Assembly: GCA_003254925.1 (NCBI GenBank)
Contig: QANZ01028358.1
Location: 213,384-277,383 of the forward strand
DNA length: 64,000 nt
Origin: Chamaecrista fasciculata
Lineage: Eukaryota > Streptophyta > Magnoliopsida > Fabales > Fabaceae
Direction: 5' to 3'
The position numbers and the translations under genes were made by a program. Position 1 is the stretch's first letter, and each line of letters opens with the position of its first letter. The notes beneath the pieces were generated by a model. The model saw only the letters and a program-made list of their open reading frames with translations. It was not told where the DNA came from and searched no databases. Of this stretch, positions 29,386 through 41,700 are shown piece after piece.

Positions 29386-31228
29386 TATTCTTTTTTCTAA
29401 TTAACACAAGTTACTTGTGTCTCTTATAACTTGTTCTCTTATATTTGCGTCCTGCATGTCCTAACTGTTTATCTTCTGTTGCTTTTGGCATTGTAGGTTT
29501 TATGGCAGTTCTTGAGGTGAAAATGCTATAAACTCCTATTTTTATCCTCAACTCATTCTCATTCTCATTTCTTGTCATCATGGGTAGATTTATCATGGTA
29601 TTTGTTTCCACACCATGCTGCTTCAGCCCTTTGTGAAATACCAGTTTTAATTACTATGGCTACTCCCGTGGCTCATCCATTTATTTGTTGATCTGGTGCA
29701 CTACATTGACTCATGACAGCAAGTTGTTTGTACTAAATGAAAATAGCCTATCTTTAGTTTTCTTTGTAGAATCTGTAGTTTGAGAGTATGACTCATTGAA
29801 TATCACACTCGTATTACCTTGGAGGGCAAAGACATGTTGTAATTCCTGAACGATTGAACTGCTGCAAAAGAACCAGTAGCTCATTAACAAGATTTATCAA
29901 CTTTGTTGTACTTTCTTCCCTTAATACAGTTTCCTCTTTGATCAGGGGGAAGAAAATTTCATCTACAAGATAGTTATGCTTAGTTACTAGTAAGGAAGGT
30001 AGAAAACAAATATGGATGGTTTGATTTTTATTTGTTAATAATTGGTAATGACTATGGAAAATAAATTTTCTAGAAATTATGTTCATTCAATTAATTATAT
30101 GTTTAACTAGGAGTTTTGAAGGATACTAATGCTGTATTTGCTCTAAATTCATTTCAGTCACTCAACATTCTTCATTAGTAGTTTTGTACTTTGACTTGAA
30201 TTTGAGGCATTTAACTATTTTTTTTTTTAAAAAAAAATCAAGGTATTTTAATGGTTTATTATGCATGTTTTCCTAAGCAATGTTGCCATGATCCTTTTGA
30301 AGTTTTATTCTGAAAACATTCTTGTGACTTCAGAACTATGATATTTGGACTGAATGGTCCAACTTGGTGTGAAGTTTTAAGAATTAGATCGAAAATAATT
30401 GAACAGAATCATTAGAATCAGGTTCAACTTTTGACCCGTTAAAAAAATTGAGTGTGTCAATTAAATTTTTTTTTTCCTTTTTCATTGTTGCCCCAGTAGT
30501 ATGCTATGCATGGCCAAGATAACTTGTTTGCTGATTGAAATGGAAAGTCATTTTTGCAAACTAAGTATGGAAATAATAAAGTATTCATGAGGTTATTTTT
30601 ATAAATTATGAACGCAATTACTTAGAATTCAAGATTTATTATTTATATATATATATATTTTATTTATCCAGCTTATATAGTTATTCCAAATTGCTTTCAG
30701 TAGCTTAAGCTTGTAGCATACTTCTTTAAGGTAAAGCTGGTCAGTTTTTCGTGTACGCATGATATGAAAACATATATTCCACAAGCAAAAACATATATGT
30801 GGTTATCATTCTCTCAAGGTACCCATAAAAAACGTTACATCTTTTCTTTTTTTATTTTTTTTCCTCGTGATTTCTTCTGTAATCACTCTTTTTAATTTCC
30901 TTTTATTAGATAATTTATATACTATTTTTAAAATATTGTTTTTGTTTCAATTTAATCATTCAAATTATTTTTTTTATTAAGTATATTTTCTAGTAATTTT
31001 AACCTCTTGATTAAATTAAAAAAAGGTATTCTACTGTTTTAAAAAATAACTAATTAACTACAGCCTACCGCAGCAACACTTGCTCCCTCCAGTCATTTGT
31101 GCTATTCTTGGACTTTTTTGGTTTTGAAATATCAAATTGTTTGCAAATCTATTTTTGAAAGTATAAATTTTAAATTTTCATCACTAAAAATTAAATCATA
31201 ATAAAGACCGTCTGAATTATATCATTAA

Positions 31229-31812
31229 GGTTAAGTAGTTATTTTGATTCTAAAATTATTTTTTGTTCCGTTTTAATCTTTAAACTTTCATATTTGTTCT
31301 AGCATTAGTTCAAAATGTGATTTTGCCTGATTTCTACCATTATCTTATATTATATGGCTCCACCCCTTTCTGGTCGTCCATGTTTAAAACTATAGTCTAT
31401 AAAATTAAAAATAAGAGAAAATTTACTATTTGGTCTCTCTTTCTTTACTAAGTTAACAATTTAGTCTCTTATTTATTTTGCATACATATTTGCGTGCCCG
31501 TTAGGGCACGCAAAGCCCCTAGTTTCTAATATGAATAGTTAAGTTGAATCATTTCTGTCCCATATGTGACATAATAAGTGAGATGACAAAGAGAAAGAAA
31601 AATTAACCACAAATTTTTCATGACACATGAGAGATTAATAGTTTATCTCAACTATTCATGTTAGAAATATTAACAAAAATTAGAGGAAATTACATTTTGG
31701 GGACAAAAAAAAAACAGATGTGAAAATTTGAGGACCAAAAAGCAACAAGAGGTAGTTTGATGTCCAAAATGAAACTAACCCCATAGTTGAGGACCAAAAT
31801 GAGGTTTCAACC
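31229..31812. mobile_element. Foldback MULE-like element hosting a Helitron, 'family F' copy 1
   Basis: The left end GGTTAAGTAGTTATTTTGATTC is mirrored by ACCAAAATGAGGTTTCAACC. The flanks TATCATTAA (31220-31228) and CATCATTAA (31813-31821) match at 8 of 9. A Helitron is inserted in it at 31343-31522. Without the Helitron it resembles 32366-32860. Confidence 0.75.
31343..31522 (+). mobile_element. Non-autonomous Helitron, copy 1
   Basis: It is 180 bp and starts TCTTATATTATATGG after an A. It ends with a perfect hairpin, GCGTGCCC / GTTA loop / GGGCACGC (31492-31511), then AAAGCCC and CTAG, followed by T. TC start, CTRR end, a hairpin about 11 nt from the 3' end and A-T insertion without target duplication are the Helitron rules. 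A nearly identical copy lies inverted at 50308-50492. Confidence 0.85.
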
Positions 31813-32365
31813 CATCATTAATTTACTTTTATTTCTTTCCTACCACGAGATTAGCTGGAAAATCAAAATTACTTCAAGTTTTGTAGAAAAACTCCTTGTC
31901 TAGTATGTACATTTTAAATCTAACTCCATACATGCACATTTGACATTTGGTACATACAATAGTTTCTCCATATTCTTGGCACAAAGACAGAGTGTACCCA
32001 AAAATATATATATTAGACCACATATTCATAGGCCAGTTGGTATGTACCAGAATGAAGGCATGTGAGGCATTAGGAAGCAATTGCTTAGAACCATAGGAAG
32101 CAAAATGATGTGTACAAGATTAGAAGCATGCACATACAAACAACGTAATGTAATTTGGTTAAGTTTCGAACAATGTCATAAATTCAGCATGATTATATTC
32201 ATAAATATATATATATATACGTGCACTTCAAGCAATATGCACTAATTATGCAGAATGCAGAGCCAGTGATATATGTTGTCTGGCTATGGGACTCGTTTTA
32301 CATTACACCCTTTAACTTCAAAGCATAAGACAATCATTTATAAGTTTCTCCTAAAAATTTTAAAA

Positions 32366-32860
32366 GGTTAAAACCTCATTTTGATCCCTGAACTACGGGT
32401 AATTTTTGTTTTGATCCCTAAATTATTTTTTTGTTCCGTTTTAGTTCTCAAATTTTTCTATTTGTTTTACTGTTGATCCAAATTAAGATGCGATTCCGTC
32501 GAGTTTCTATTGTTATCTCTTACCTAACAGTTGAGATGAACAATTTATCTTTTATGCATATCATGACAAGTGAACAAGCAAAAAAAGACAGAAAAAATCT
32601 TTCTTCTTGATTACAAATTAGAGAGTAGAAAGTTTTTTCTTTCTCTTTCCAACAACTCACTTATTAGGGACACTTATGAAAGAAAATTCGTCCAAGTCAA
32701 ATGTCAAACTCAAAAATAAGGACGAAAACCAGACAGAATCACAATTAGGACTATCGGCGGAACAAGTGAGAAAGTTTAAAGGCTAAAACAGAACAAAAAA
32801 AGTTTTTGGACCAAAATGGAATCCATTATATAATTTAGTGATCAAAATGAGGTTTTGACC
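32366..32860. mobile_element. Foldback MULE-like element, 'family F' copy 2
   Basis: The left end GGTTAAAACCTCATTTTGATCC and right end GATCAAAATGAGGTTTTGACC are inverted over more than 100 bp. The flanks ATTTTAAAA (32357-32365) and AATTTAAAA (32861-32869) match at 8 of 9. It is 495 bp with no ORF of note. Confidence 0.8.
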
Positions 32861-33669
32861 AATTTAAAATTCATGCATTATTAATAACCAAGTCATCAGG
32901 CTTGGCCCAGGTTTCTTCAAATGAAATGACTAGTGGAGAATATTCAAATTCCAGTTTCTTGCGTTAATGTTTACATTTATTTTTATCTATATAAATCTAG
33001 TGTTTTTAAACTTTATGTGCTAAAAGAATTATAAGAATATAATTTTAATTATTTGATACATATTTAAATAATTTAACAATGCATTTATATGAATGATTTA
33101 TTTTTTTTATTTTTAGTGGTTATATATAAATAATTGATGAAAATAGCTTTGATATTAATAACAAAAATAATTTATTTTAAAATTTCTTTACATCTATACC
33201 TGAGTATGTGCATTTGGCTATAGATAAGGACCCAAGATAACATTTGATTTTAGTACCCACTCAAGTCCAAGTCCAGGTTAAAACGTACTTCCTCCGGTTC
33301 TGTATATTTGATGTTTAAGGTAAATACATACAGACCAAGGAAATGATTAGTTCACCTAAAATGAAGAGAAAAATGAGATAAAAAGACTAAACTATCTCTA
33401 TTAAATTACTTCTAGTTACTCACACTAAGTCAATAGTAGCTTTGATGACTCTACTTCAATAGGGATAAAATGATAAAAAATAATGAATATTCTCTTAAAT
33501 TTATAAGACATCACATATTTTGAAATAAAAAAAATTTCCAAAAAAAATAGATATTCAAAACCGGAGAGAATAATACTTATCCATATCCAATATATCCACC
33601 ATCTTCCATATTTTTTGGATTATAGTACTTCACTCATATTTTATCCATTTCTGTATTAGCTTCCTATGT
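32861..33669. other. AT-rich intergenic DNA
   Basis: No gene seen. A short inverted repeat near 33290-33560 ('cttcctccggttctgtatatttgatg' against 'aaaaatagatattcaaaaccgg') resembles the ends of a Stowaway/Mariner-like MITE starting CTCCCTCCG, but the termini are not clear. Confidence 0.4.
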
Positions 33670-33898
33670 TTCTAATTGGTGTGTATTAATTACACACAAA
33701 AGACAATAATCATTATTTAGGAGATGAAGGATAAGGAGTAAGGACTTGAAGACAACCAAAACCACCAATACTGTTGGCGTGATTCTATTGAAACACTTTC
33801 TAGAAAGAAAAAGCAACAACCTTTACAAGGGACAGTTATATATATAAACTTATAAAGGAAGGTCTTTGTCCTTAAGCAAATATAACATAGCCAAAATC
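33670..33898 (+). repeat. Upstream copy of the duplicated ARM-gene promoter segment
   Basis: About 229 bp starting TTCTAATTGGTGTGTATTAA and ending near CATAGCCAAAATC. It matches 34493-34710 with a moderate number of substitutions and small indels. Both copies contain CCACCAATA, GGCGTGATTCTATTGAAACAC and a TATA-like run before AGGTCTTTGTCCTTAAGC. This copy is separated from the ARM gene by about 0.6 kb including a MITE. Confidence 0.85.
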
Positions 33899-34117
33899 TT
33901 TAGTTTAAATAGTTGAACTATATATAAAATTTAATTTTAAGGTTTAAAGACAAAAAATCTAGACTTTATGTATAGATAACAACTAAAAGGTGGATTTTCT
34001 CACAAAACTATTAGAAGTGGTTACTTTCCTTTTGGATTGTGTGTCTTTGAAGTTTGAAGGCTTTCAGTTTTGGCAATTTCCACTATGGGGAAGATTCAAT
34101 AAGTTTATTTCTTTATG

Positions 34118-34480
34118 ATTAAAATGCACAAAATCTCTTAAACTTTAATCATTGTATAAAAAAAATACTTAAACTTTAAATGTAACAAAGATTTCTTGGA
34201 CTTTTAATTTGTTTGAAAAATCCTTCTGTTCAAATTTTTGTTCTGGGTTAATACATTTTGTGATTGTTGTTACATTTTACATTAATCTAAAAGTAAAATT
34301 AACTATTGTTGTAATTTATAGTAGTAAAAAAAAATCTTATTTTTTTAATGAATTTTTTAATAAAATGGATTATTTGTACAAAATAAAAAATTCAAACTGA
34401 TTTTCGTCAATTATTAAAACCCAAGGGGAGTTTTTTGCACATCAACAGAAGTTCAAGAGAATTTTATGTATCTTTATTAA
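34118..34480. mobile_element. Foldback MITE, 'family A' copy 3 (decayed ends)
   Basis: TAAAATGCACAAAATCTCTTAAAC at the left and '...agttcaagagaattttatgtatcttta' at the right are mirror images. The interior ('cattttacattaatctaaaagtaaaattaactattgttg') matches the copies at 24996, 28670 and 44152. The GGCT/AGCC termini have decayed. It sits between the two promoter copies of the ARM gene. Confidence 0.7.
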
Positions 34481-34492
34481 CTTCTTTTGACA

Positions 34493-34710
34493 TTCTAATT
34501 GGTGTGTATTAATTACACACAAAGACATTCATCATTGTTTAGGAGAGGAAGGATAACGACATAAAAAGACAACCAAAACCACCAATAATTTTGGCGTGAT
34601 TCTATTGAAACACTTTCTACAAAGAAAAAGCAACAACCTTCACAAGAGACAGTTATATATATATAAAAAGGGAGGTCTTTGTCCTTAAGCATATATAACA
34701 TAGCCAAATT
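34493..34710 (+). promoter_or_regulatory. Proximal ARM-gene promoter (downstream copy of the duplication)
   Basis: It ends 92 bp before the ARM-gene ATG. A TATA-like TATATATATATAAAAAG lies at about 34654-34670. It is homologous to 33670-33898, so the gene may have a second, displaced promoter copy upstream. Confidence 0.6.
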
Positions 34711-34802
34711 CTCTATACATATAATATTCTGTATAAAACCCATATATCTCACATCATTCTCTTCACCACTTTCTTTCTTTTGTTTTAAAAACACACATAA
34801 AC

Positions 34803-37650
34803 ATGGATCATAGGCTCTCATTGGAAGGAGATAATGGAGGGACTAACATTCATCTTCAGATTAGTGATCTCAGAAGACTCAGTGAAACTTGCAGCACAAT
34901 GTTCGAGCCTCGCGCCCTAAGCAGTATCGAAAAAAGAGAGAGCAGTTTTACAGCTCAGAATTCTATCTCTCCATCATCAAGTTTAGCAGTTAGAGCACCA
35001 GAAAAGAAGCTCACACTCTTTGCTCTTCGCCTCGCTGTGCTCGAAAAATCAGCAACCGGGCTAGGAACTCTCGGGTTCATATGGGCTACTGTGGTGCTCC
35101 TTGGTGGCTTTGCCATTACTTTAGACAAATCTGACTTCTGGTTCATCACAATCATACTTTTGATTGAAGGCACCAGAATCTTCAGTAGGAGCCATGAGCT
35201 TGAATGGCAGCATCAAGCCACAACATTGTCCACAACCGATGCTAAAGCGAATAGTTTCAAGATTCTGTGGTCAAGTTCAAGTTTTGTCCTTGGAAGTATA
35301 AAGAATTTCCTTTGTGGGGTTGTCAAGAAACATAGCAGCCAGCATAGGAGTGAAGAAATAAGAGAGGCTAATTGGGACATCATGACACAACCTAGTAGGA
35401 TATGGAAAAGTTCAGAAGTTCCAATTTTGCCATATGACAAATGGGTTTTCCTTTCAAGGCATGTAAGTAAGATTCTGTATTGGCTTCAGCTTCTTTCTGC
35501 AACAGCTTGCGTGGTTCTCTCGTCGGTAAAGCTCATCCGGCATAACTATGGGGAGATAGCAAAGGGAGACACTGACAAGAGGAATAGGCAATCTGCTTTG
35601 AATATCTTCTATGCATTGGCTTTGGCAGAAGCTTTGCTTTTTCTTATGGAAAAAGCTTATTGGGAATGGCAAGTAAGCTTTTGTAAGATGTTGGAAGAGG
35701 TGAGCAATGAGTGTGAATTGGGGCCATCAGGATTGGTGTCAGTTAGAAGGTTCTTTTATGACGCTTATTCGAAAAGCATCGATGGAAGCATATTTGATGG
35801 CTTGAAAATGGACATGGTCACTTTTTCCATGGATCTCTTGGCTTCGGATTCCCCGGATGAGCAGCTCATTGGGGTAAGAATTCTTCGCCAATTCGCGATT
35901 AGTGACCGGTTTTCTGATGATACTCTTCAAAAGATTGGCATTGCCATATCTGTGGTGGAGAGACTAGTTGAGATGCTGAATTGGACAGACAACAAGGAGG
36001 AAGAAATTAGGCGATCCGCAGCAGAAATTTTATCAAAACTAGCTGGAAAGAAGCAGAATTCGCTGCGGATAGCCGGGATTCCGGGAGCTATGGAATCAAT
36101 ATCTTCTCTTCTCCAAACTAATAGGAGCAGCATTCCTGCAGCTGATGAAATTGGGGAGAAAAAGCTCATGTTTGATCATGCTAATAGTTATGGGTTTTGG
36201 ACATTTAACCATTTGGGACTTCTCATTTTGAAGAAACTTGCACACAACCATGATAATTGTGGGAAGATTGGAAATACAAGAGGCCTACTTCCAAAGATCA
36301 TAGATTTTACACATGCTGAAGAAAGATTGCTCAAGAGTGAAAATGTTACACTACACCAAATTCTCACAGTGAAAAGATCTCTACAACTTGTGAAAATGCT
36401 GGCTAGCACAACCGGTGCCACTGGGAAACATTTGCGAAGAGAGATTTCTGAGATAGTTTTCACTATCAGCAACATTAGAGACATTTTAAGGTATGGAGAA
36501 AAACACCCTTTATTACAAAAACTGAGCATAGAGATTTTAACCAATTTGGCTTTGGAAGAGGATGCAACAGAAAGAATTGGAGGTACAGGTGGAGTTCTTA
36601 AAGAGCTATTCAACATATTCTTCAAAAAGAACAAACAAGAAAATCAAAAACATGTGACAATTGCTGCTGGTGAGGCTTTAGCAATGCTGGCACTAGACAG
36701 CAAGAATAACTGTCATCGGATTTTGAAGTTAAAAGTTGTAGAAACTCTCGTAAAAGCGTTAAAAACTCCGGTGCTTCGCATCAATGCTGCTAGAATTCTC
36801 AGAAATTTGTGCACATACAGTGAACCAGAATACTTCAATCAGCTGAAGCTGATAACATCTGCAGCACCCACAGTAAGTGTTATTATTATTATTTTTTCAA
36901 TGTTGTGATTTTGGGATACTAACATACAAATGACCTTTTTATTGGAAGTGTTACTGTTAATATGGCTTGAAATTAGCCCAAGATTTCATGAGGCTAGCTT
37001 TGATTTTTTTTTTTTTTTTGATTTTTCAATTTATTATATCCTATAATTATATCACTTTATTTATTTTCTTCTCTTTTTTTTTTATATTTTTATAAATTCA
37101 CACATAATTTGTATCTTTTTACAAACTTATTTCCCTGTATTGTGCAAGGAAAAAAGAATAGTTAAAGTGTCATTTAAGTTAAGAGGTCTTCGATCATGTC
37201 TCTAACTCCCTCTCTGCTTAGCAGATACTTCAAGCAATCATGTCAGAAGAAAACAAACTACAAGAAGTGATGGTTGGAGTGGCAGCAAATGTTTTCAAAT
37301 TCATGACATCTCAAGAATCAAGGACCGTATTCGAAGAATCCGGGATTACTGAGGGTGAAATGGCAAATAAACTTGTCCAGATTCTCAAAAAATACAGATA
37401 TCCACCAACTAAGGTCCCAAGAATAAGGAGGTTTTCTATAGAGTTGGCAATTTGGATGATGAATGACAAAGCAGAAAACATACATACCTTCAAGAATCTG
37501 GGAATGGAAGAAGTGCTAGAATGTGTGTTGGAGACCACATCAGAACTTGAAAGCTTTAATGTTTTCTCTGGTACATTTGGATTGAACAGGCACAATTTGA
37601 CAATTCACTCACTAGTTGAGACAGCATTGAAGTTATTGGAAGATAGTTAA
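34803..37650 (+). CDS. Membrane-anchored armadillo-repeat protein of unknown function
   Basis: Exons 34803-36872 and 37225-37650 join with GT-AG borders in frame and give 831 aa. The N-terminal 70 residues are polar. Hydrophobic segments at about 86-105, 111-124, 224-242 and 266-282 predict membrane spans. From about residue 330 to the end the protein is alpha-helical with armadillo-like repeats: VRILRQFAISDRFSDDTLQKIG, then EEEIRRSAAEILSKLAG, LSIEILTNLALEE, ITAAGEALAMLALD-like and RINAARILRNLC. It matches a plant family annotated only as ARM-repeat superfamily protein. A membrane scaffold role is an inference. The ATG is the first in frame after a TATA-containing promoter, and the frame is intact. 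Confidence 0.88.
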
Positions 37651-38709
37651 AATAGGAGAAAATCTATTTTTTGGTGTCCTTAAATTTGTCTCAAAGCTAA
37701 AAGTTAGTCCCTGTATATTAGAAAATAGAAATACGCATTTCGGTCCCTAATGCTTTTTTTTTTTTTGCAAACATTGACTATTTAGTTCTTGAAATGTTAT
37801 TTATGGAGACTAAATAGTTGATGTTTGTTAAAAAAAAATCAACGATCAAAAGGTGTATTTCTAATATTCAGGGACTAAATTATAGTTTTTGAATAAAATT
37901 AATTACTAAAGTAAATTTACTCAACAAATGTAGAATTGTACATACGTGTGAATAAATTTGTAGATTCTCCAAGAATGCAGGCATGTAGGTAGGGTTGAAA
38001 AGCTGTCCTTACTAATAAAAAATTAATCATTATTTTAGATTTCATGTTATACATGAATTAACTTTTTCTTATGGACATTCTGATATACTGTGAATCACCT
38101 AGCTTCCTACTTAAAACTTGAAAAATTCTACAGAATAGTAATTTGACTTTTATATCCATCTAGACGAAATCCAATATCATATAGAAAGTTGGATTTTTCT
38201 TCAAAGACAGAATGATTTCAATTTCTGCTTCATCAATTTACAAAGATTACAAAATGGCCAGAGAATGACTGACCAAAAATACATTCCGCCGTGAGTAAAC
38301 ATGTTTTTTGGTCCATAAATTTAACTCAAAATTATGAATTAGTTCATGAATATTGAAAATATACTTATCAATCTCTCTATTTTTTAAAAATTCAAACTAG
38401 TTAAAGCAGTTAAAGCATTCAAGTTAAGGCTGTGTTCTTGTAACCTTTCAAGATAAATAAATATGGAAACCTCAACATCAGTCCAAGAAGATTATTTCCC
38501 ATCTAAAATTTGAAAAAACTGAAGGAAATATGACAACTTTGCAATTACAGTCAAAGAATACATATTTGTTAGATGAAAAAAGAAAACTAAAACATACTAA
38601 CTTTACACACCAGAAACCTATTCCTTTGGTCAGGAATTTTACAAACTATAACCTTTAGATAGTTACAAAAAAAAACAATTTGATATGACTAAAGACAATC
38701 CTCTCAATC
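37651..38709. other. Convergent intergenic region between ARM and hydrolase genes
   Basis: The two genes converge here. It contains a family B foldback (37655-37925, 'tttggtgtccttaaatttgtctc' against 'gggactaaattatagtttttgaataaaatt') and a partial copy about 38297-38400. The rest is presumably the two 3' UTRs. No other gene seen. Confidence 0.55.
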
Positions 38710-41700
38710 TTACCGATTGTGACTATTTCTGAAGAAATTGAAATCCCAACGACGCAAACCATCCATAATATGGCTTGCCGGATTCTTAACAACAGTTACG
38801 GTGGCTTTTGTATTATGTGAAATGTCAGTGTCTGATGAACTTTGTACACTAGCAGAACTATTGCTACGAGCAGAAGTGCTCGTGTGGCCGGAATCTGTAA
38901 CTGATGATGGAGTGTCCCTCGATGATAGGCTAGGTTTCTCACATTGCGCAGAAGCCGGCTTCTCGGAGTGAATCACCGAGCTAGAATTTGACTTGGATTT
39001 CAAGGATTCGCAGACTTCAGCTGTATTCGAGATGGTTTCGGTTTCTGAATGCATGTTCTGTATAACTACATAGGAAGAGGATTGTTCTGTATCTGAGGGA
39101 CTAGAAAGCTCCTTTGAAGAAGCATATTTTTCCGATGATGGTTTGGCAGACACGGTACCAGAAGTCAGTGTTGTTTGTGTTTCGTCCTGTGGATGTCTCA
39201 CTTCCATGTCCTTTAATGACTCCATCACCGCTTCCATGAACATCTGAATAATATGACAAAATCAAATCTAAATTAAAATCAAGGTTTTAAAAACCAGATC
39301 AGCATTAACTGGCCGAAATACTAGTTCAAGATTCAATAATTCAACAGTGGTTGAACGTGTCGAACTGGTTAATTAAATATAAATATGTATATTGTACATT
39401 AAAACCAATATATCATCATGTACTTGAATTATGTGAAAGCTGAATACTCACTTTTTCTTCCTCCTCTGCACTAGATGGAAAACCGGTCAGGTCATCAAGC
39501 GCATATTCCACATATTGATCGTCCTCCAATGTGGCCGGAACATGGGGACCAAATGGATCGCCATTTGACAGTTCAAAGCTAATCATTTTGGAGGATGACG
39601 AGGAAAGATCATCATTTCCTTTATGATCCTGCAGGACCAGAACATAATGCAAAAGTAGTGACAGTTTAGTTCCTCTTGTAGATTGGTCTCCTCTTCCTTT
39701 CATAACAAATTAGTGACATTTTCTTTATGCTCTCAAGTTTCTTTCTTGTTTAGTTTATTTTCCAGTATTTCCCTTTGCATCATCTGAAGCCAAACAATAA
39801 AAGCTCATGTACAGAACAAAGAAAATACCTCATGTTCACGATGTTCATCTTTTGAAGAAATATCAGAAGGAACCTGAGAGAAATCACCGAATATTTCTTA
39901 TAGAAGAAAAAAATAGAAATATAAAAGTTATGCGACTAACAGAACTTCAAGAAATGCCAATTCAAACAGCCACATTTTTACTAGCCAGACAGTAAGATTA
40001 GTCCCAGCAAGATCAAATTATAAAATTTGTCCCTACAAGATGCAATTACAATCAATTTGATCTCTTTATTAATATATTAATTTAAATTTAATGGCAAATG
40101 TGATTTTCTAACATCAATCGTTAAGTGTAATGTCAACAAAAGGTCCAAATTGATCGTAATTGCATCTTTCAGGGACCAAGTCATTAATCCTCTCAAAATA
40201 AATACAAACCTCCATCCTACTCATCGGTCTTTTTGAACGAACTTGCTTAATGGCATCTGCTGTATTGCTTGTTGATTGTCCTGCATCTAAGGAAGAGACA
40301 ATTAAGAGATTTAGATAAAGAAGTTGCAAGATTTAGATCAAAGTAGTATACAATTAAGTGGAAATAGCTAAAGAAACACTCGGTAATTGAGTCATGCCTT
40401 TGTATTTAGAAGGTGATTCATCATCATAACCTACTTCAGGCACAGATCTCCAAACATCCTGAATGAAGAATTAGTCAGCTTTACAAAGAACTACTAGAAT
40501 AAAACTTCGCCGATAAACTAAACTAGAACGCAATCAGATGGCATTGAAGAAGAATTTTTACCTTACCGAAGTAATCAACCATGGTGTCATAAAATGATCC
40601 TCCAACCTCATCCTCTGGAGGTTGCAAAATATTGTGAAAAAATATGTTTATGGAATCAAAGTAGAACTGAGGACGAGGAGAGTTATGATCCCCCTCAAAT
40701 TTAATTATGTTTTTGTCTCCCTACAAAAGCATAGATATATCACAATACCGATCCAAAGGAAGGGCAAAAAAGAGACAGTAAATAAAACAAAGCGCATGAA
40801 GAGAAATATACAGAAATGAAAATACAAAAATACAAGAACAAAAACATATCCTGGCATGGAAAGCAAATTCCGTGAACTAATAGCATTTTAAGTATACACT
40901 AAATTAACTACAAGGCATTCAGCAATGCAAATCGGTTAGTAATGAACAAATCATGAATTGGAATTGTGATAGACAAACTTGCCATGTAAGCCTCAAATAT
41001 GCGATCTGAATGATGAGGGCGTATAAAATCATCATCGATAGCATGCCCTATTAGAGCCGGAACAAAACAACACTTAGCCACCTGAAATAGTAACATAGAA
41101 AAGGGAAAACCAAAATTTGTAAGTCTTTGTTAATTTTTTCTGGACCATTATTTTATTCCTCAACAGTTCTGCATAGATCTATCTTCGATACAGTTTCTAT
41201 GCTTATAATGATTATACACATTATTTTCTTGTTTAATATTCTTTGCCTCTTTCCATCAATGTACCCTTACAAAGTTGAAATTCTGTATTATTGGGATAAA
41301 GTTAGTGCATCTAACTGTTTTATTGGCTAGAGACATTTGCTCACTAAATAGTTGGTATATGGATTGGCTAGAGACATTTGCTCACTAAATTATTAAGAAG
41401 TTCTCCTATGTTTGAAATGCTTAATATGTGCTTTTAGCCCTAGAAATGACATATTTTTTCTTTCCTTTCTATTTTTTAGGCTAAATTGTAACCCCCCNNN
41501 NNNNNNNNNNNNNNNNNNNNNNNNNNNNNNNNNNNNNNNNNNNNNNNNNNNCACACACACACACACACACACACAAACTTTGAAAAGTGAAGAAAGACCG
41601 CTGAACTTTTGTTTTGTGCAAATAACCCCTTTTGTTAAAAAAAAAAAAACAGAAATTTTTAACTTTTGGATCAATGTAAAATGCAACAATAAACATAAAA

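Larger units (their letters stand above)
27726..33669. other. Intergenic region dominated by small transposons
   Basis: About 6 kb between the guanylate kinase and ARM genes with no host exon I can support. It may include the 3' UTR and a 3' UTR intron of the kinase. It holds a foldback (about 27788-28031), MITEs at 28670-29056 and 29106-29385, a foldback with a nested Helitron at 31229-31812 and a foldback at 32366-32860. Between them the DNA is AT-rich and featureless. Confidence 0.55.
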
